Source: Geosiphon pyriformis (Eukaryota > Glomeromycota > Glomeromycetes > Archaeosporales > Geosiphonaceae). Taken from it: DNA of 64,000 bases. The position numbers were made by a program, and so were the translations under genes. The notes beneath the pieces were generated by a model. That model searched no databases and had not been told where the DNA came from. It saw only the letters and a list, made by a program, of their open reading frames with translations. Numbering within the stretch: position 1 is the stretch's first letter; the number at the start of each line of letters is the position of its first letter. Location of the stretch: NCBI GenBank assembly GCA_016748015.1, contig JAAOMT010000772.1, positions 313,541 through 377,540 on the forward strand, read 5' to 3'. This document shows, piece by piece, positions 60,410-64,000 of this stretch.

Positions 60410-61327
60410 AACATAAAAAAAACATAATAATACAAAATAATATATAATAATTCAAAATAATACAAGATAATACACAATAATATAAAATAGCACAAAATAA
60501 TTAACCATAACATAAAATAACTAATTATAGTATAAAAAACAAAACAACAACAGAAATAGTAAGCAATAGCTAGTAATAATAAATGATTGAAATATATATA
60601 AAAATAAGTAATTTTAGCAAATAGAAAGAAATAAACAAAAGATAAAAACTTATTTTCTTAAAAACATATCTTAACTTTAAAAACTTAATAAATCTCTTTT
60701 ATCTTATTTTTTTTTATATTTTTATATTTACAATTAAATAAAAATATTGTTTAAATTTATTCATACATAATTTCCAAATTTGTGTTGTTAAAATTAAATT
60801 AATTATTTTTCTTATTTTTATTTCAAATTAAATGCTTTTAGCATAAACTGCTTTAAAATTTTAACAATTTAAACCAATTGCTTTTGATTATAATAATTGA
60901 TAATACTAATTTCTCTTTTTTTTTCTCTTATTTTTTTTCTTTTTTTTTTTCTGATAAAGTGGTAATTTTAAAAAAATTGACTATTTAAAAATAAACTTTG
61001 TAATAATCTGGTAAAAAAAAAAAGCTTTTTTTAAGTTTGAATATTAACTCTATTTTGTTAACTTATTAAAAGAACAAAAAAAAATATTAGACCCTAATAA
61101 CTGTATTTAACTAGCTTAAAAAAAATAACTCATATATATTTAACTACAAACAATTAAACTATATTTTTATATCTTATAACCAAAAAACTTTATGAGTAAA
61201 TTTATATCTATTAAAAATTTTTAGAAATTGATAACTTTAATCTGTTGTCTATACAAACAAAAAAATTTTTAAGTTCCTTTACTTAAATATAAAGCACTAA
61301 ATATTACTATTAAGTTTACTTATAATA
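60410..61327 (+). repeat. 3' LTR of A4
   Basis: Collinear with 33250-34228, ends TATAATA at 61327, not followed by a primer site, as expected for a 3' LTR. Confidence 0.7.
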
Positions 61328-61374
61328 TTAAATAGTAAAAAAGATATTATTTTTTTCAGTATTTTCAGAAATCC

Positions 61375-61598
61375 ATTTTTTTATTTTTTAGAAAGCATTA
61401 ACAATGGTTTTTTGTAAAAACCAAATAATAAAAAAGCCTTAAAGATAGCCATTAATAATTTAAAACTTGTAGTTATTATTGTACTGATTAACTGTTACTG
61501 TTTTTTAAAGTTATCTAATTATTCAATTGAATTTTGTGTATTATTTTTAAATAAAAACAGTAAAATATTGTTTTTTCATACTAAAACTGTTTATATGT
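61375..61598 (-). pseudogene. gag fragment of a B-type element
   Basis: Aligns with 45860-46090 of element B (TGGTTTTTTGT..AACC/AACT, CTTAAAGATAGCCA, AATTATTCAATT..ATTTTGTGTATT, AAACTGTTTATATG). The family C LTR begins inside it at 61599. Confidence 0.6.
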
Positions 61599-62575
61599 TG
61601 TTACTAGACAAAATTAGAGATATTAATTAGCATGAAATTACCCTTATAATTCTTATCATTAATTAGCATTTCAAATTATTACTTATTACATTAACAAAAT
61701 ATCCGAAATTATTATTTAATTAATAACCCAATTTATACATGACACAAATGTAACCTAATTGTGATGATCAATCATGCAATACCCCGAACTATGTAACATT
61801 CAAAAAGTTTGCTGAAATTTGTAGAAATTTGCTGAAATAATTGATAGTTTACTGAAATATCTAATAGTTTGCAGAAATAACTTGTAGTTTGCCGAAATGT
61901 ATCTTTAGTTTAGCAAAATTGTAGAAAATAGCAAAGTTAAAGTTCATAAAATAGTGTTATGACAAGTTGTATAAAAAAAGAGCTTTTTTCTTTGAGAAAA
62001 TGTATCTTACTTTAGATTTATTACTTAGAACCATTTTTTTATATACACAAAAAAAAATAAATATCAAATAATTCAAAAAACCAAATTCTTTAATTATTGC
62101 ACTTGAAAAATTCCCAAAACCCAACTAACGTTTTGAAATTGATTAGCTACTAATTTCAGTAAAACTGTTAGTGACTCCAGGCCTGGATAGAAAACGTTTC
62201 TCTTAACAGAATTCTATTTCTTTTACATTTCTTTTATTTTCTTTCTTTTATTTTCTTATTATAATCATTAGGGTAGCCTACAGATAAGATTCCTGTAGAA
62301 GAGTTGACTTTTACAGCAAAGTAACTACACATTTTAGTGAACTTCCAGATGAGCAATTCCTGAGAAAAAGTTGACGTTTACTACAACGTAACTACATGAA
62401 GCAACTGGCACGAAATTGGCCATTCCACTTATAAGCTCAGTAGTTCAAATTATAGGAGATAATTTAAAGATAAAAATTCAGTTATCGGAGATTCAAACAC
62501 TTCCCATAGTCATGAATTAACAGCATTACAACAAACATACAAGAGCTAAAAAGAAACCAAAAACCTCCAATAACA
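61599..62575 (+). repeat. 5' LTR of family C element
   Basis: TGTTACTAG..CCAATAACA, 977 bp, matching the solo LTR 50110-51083 (974 bp). Contains short repeats of the type GAAATTTGCTGAAAT near 61810-61900. Confidence 0.92.
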
Positions 62576-62593
62576 TTTGGTGCTCTCCCACAG
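62576..62593 (+). promoter_or_regulatory. Primer-binding-like site of family C
   Basis: TTTGGTGCTCTCCCACAG directly after the LTR; TGG followed by tRNA-like complement. It shares TTTGGTGCT with family A. Confidence 0.65.
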
Positions 62594-62620
62594 AAACAAC
62601 ACAGTAAAAACAACTTCAAA

Positions 62621-64000
62621 GTGGTGACCACACCAGATGCAACAACTCTAGAGTATTACCAGTCAATTTACACCCATTGCAAGCAAAGATTCAACATTCC
62701 AGACGGAATTGAAGTTGTCAAGAAATCAGTATACCAATACATTGAAAACCGTATCAACAATTATCTTTTTGGAAATTACAATATCTTAGAAGTTAGAAGC
62801 AATCTTTACAATAATTTAGTATATTATTCACAGTTGGAAACTGAAGACCTTAACAGTGAAACACTTGCCACTTACTTTCAAGAACTTAATTTTAACATTA
62901 TCAAGTACTGTGAAGAAACATATCCAGTGCAGTCTCAATATTCTATTGATTTTGAATCAGAGACAGAAACAAGCAACAAAGGCAAACAAAAATTGAAGCA
63001 ATACTCAAAAACCACCCCAAATACTCCAATACTACCAAAAACAACTGCCAAACACTTACAAACATCTGAACAAAGAACCAGTTCAAAACTTCCACTTACT
63101 ATAACACCTTTTTCAGCTTTACTTGCACAAGCACAAACACCTAATTCACTCTTAAATTGATTTGCAAGACTAAAAGATTTTACATCACCCAGAAGTCCCA
63201 CCAAACAACAAGAACCCCTTCAAACTAATTCTAATCTCCTTGACTTTCTAGCTGAAAATTGAAGTGAACACTCTGAGACAGCAGTGAACGAAGAAAATGA
63301 CTCTAAAATATCTGAAGAAGAATCAATAGACAGTGAAAACGAAGAAGACAAAATGACAGCATACATTGCAAAAATCCCTAAATTTAATGAAGAAGACATT
63401 GAGACCAGTCCCCAAGAATGGCTCGACCAAGTTACTAAAGCTGGAGATGCAAATGGATGGAATGCTGCCAGAATGTTAAGAACAATTCCCTATTTTCTCA
63501 AAGAAACAGCAGGTAAATGGTTCGAAAACTTAACCACCCTTTTTAATGACTGAACAGCTTTCAAAATTGCCTTTTTAAAACAATTCACCAATAACAACAC
63601 CTCAATTACACTTTGAAATTGTTTTTACAATATCAAACAAGAACCCTCCGAATCTGTCATGACTTATATTGGGAAATTCAACAAACTTCTCAGACAAATT
63701 TGCCAACTTGAAAATAATGATTATTATTCTGATGCTCAAATCTTGGATCAATTTATTGCTGGTTTAAAGGATAAACTGATTAAAAAAGTTCACCCACATG
63801 TTCCAGAAGATTTAAACTTTGCCATTCAGCATGCAAAGAGATATAAAATGGCCATAGAAGAAGCCAATTGTACAAAACTCGTGAACTTAGCCATTGGAAA
63901 GACCAGCTCAGCAGCTGAAAAGAAAATTAACCAACTCACAAAAAAAGTTGAAAACTATTTCACCAACCAACAACAACAGCAACCCCAAAGATATCAACTG
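62621..64000 (+). pseudogene. gag of family C element (runs off the window)
   Basis: One frame runs 460 codons to the window end and is broken only by TGA at 63158, 63260, 63551 and 63614. It begins GTG-GTG-ACC where an ATG is expected (VTTPDATTLEYYQSIYTHC). Order: N-terminal domain; Ser/Thr/Pro-rich linker (about 62960-63240); acidic stretch (EENDSKISEEESIDSENEED); capsid PQEWLDQVTKAGDANGWNAA, AGKWFENL, IAFLKQFTNNNTSITL, SVMTYIGKFNKLLRQI, YYSDAQILDQFIAGLKDKL; then a Gln-rich segment that should lead to a zinc knuckle beyond the window. Best preserved retroelement frame here. Confidence 0.85.

Larger units (their letters stand above)
33250..61327 (+). mobile_element. LTR element A4 (gag-PR-dUTPase-RT-RH-INT), split by A5
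   Basis: Plus-oriented family A element: LTR 33250-34228, internal part 34229-38289 and 56450 to about 60409, LTR about 60410-61327. About 8 kb of internal DNA remains once A5 (38290-56445) and one target duplication are removed, close to the 7.9 kb of A5 after removing its own insertions. The codon frame continues across 38289/56450. LTR outer edges are approximate because both LTRs start in AT-rich simple sequence. Confidence 0.8.

Noticed and set aside
10575-61598. Classical repeat-induced point mutation as the cause of decay
   Set aside because: RIP favours CpA and would give TGG to TAG; here TGA predominates and CGA to TGA also occurs. I cannot compute indices, so the cause stays open.
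62621-64000. TGA read as tryptophan (code change) because only TGA breaks the gag frame
   Set aside because: TGG also occurs in the same frame for Trp, several of the TGA sites fit former Arg CGA codons, and FAD1, PAM18 and the thiolase use TGA as their stop with TGG for Trp. Decay explains it better.

Overview
This window looks like nuclear DNA of an arbuscular mycorrhizal fungus (Glomeromycotina, Rhizophagus-like). Four things suggest this: extreme AT richness outside genes, compact genes with many 59-106 nt introns, and LINE and Ty3/Gypsy-type retroelements whose remnants match families I recall as very abundant in Rhizophagus. The fourth is strong decay of those elements (sense-strand Arg, Gln and Trp codons turned into stops, Asp into Asn). 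The genus is inference; no rRNA or mitochondrial marker is present.

Layout. 1-3480: AT-rich wreckage (integrase tail, LTR piece, retropepsin piece, LINE 5' piece). 3481-10080: a gene island of normal composition with four spliced housekeeping genes: FAD synthase (-), the mitochondrial import J-protein Pam18/Tim14 (+), RNase H2 subunit B (-) and an SCP-x-type peroxisomal thiolase (+), the last broken by one in-frame TAA. Two pairs share short divergent promoters. 10575-23190: a LINE on the minus strand, split by two antiparallel LTR-element insertions, one of which is itself interrupted by a further LTR element; a younger solo LTR with a 20-bp tandem array lies inside. 23704-25164: a flavin-containing monooxygenase, mostly hidden by an 898-base assembly gap. 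26800-33249: a nearly full-length dead LINE (+). 33250-61327: a (+) LTR element (called A4 here) split at 38289/56450 by an (-) element of the same family (A5), which in turn contains a Gypsy element (B, 39653-47328) and a solo LTR (50110-51083). 61599-64000: the LTR and gag of a fourth family (C), running off the window.

The most notable system is the LTR family here called A (copies A1-A6). Between its retropepsin and reverse transcriptase it carries a recognisable dUTPase domain followed by a second conserved stretch of about 100 residues. Two copies (A4, A5) preserve this; a third (A2) is cut inside the domain and has lost everything downstream to the 3' LTR. Removing A5 plus one copy of its target duplication from A4 makes the dUTPase-to-pol frame continuous, which supports both the nesting and the domain order.

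All retroelement copies are dead: the reverse transcriptase catalytic Asp pair reads Asn-Asn or Asn-Asp in each copy where I could find it, and the retropepsin Asp reads Asn wherever seen. The cellular genes use the standard code, with TGG for Trp and TGA as stop.
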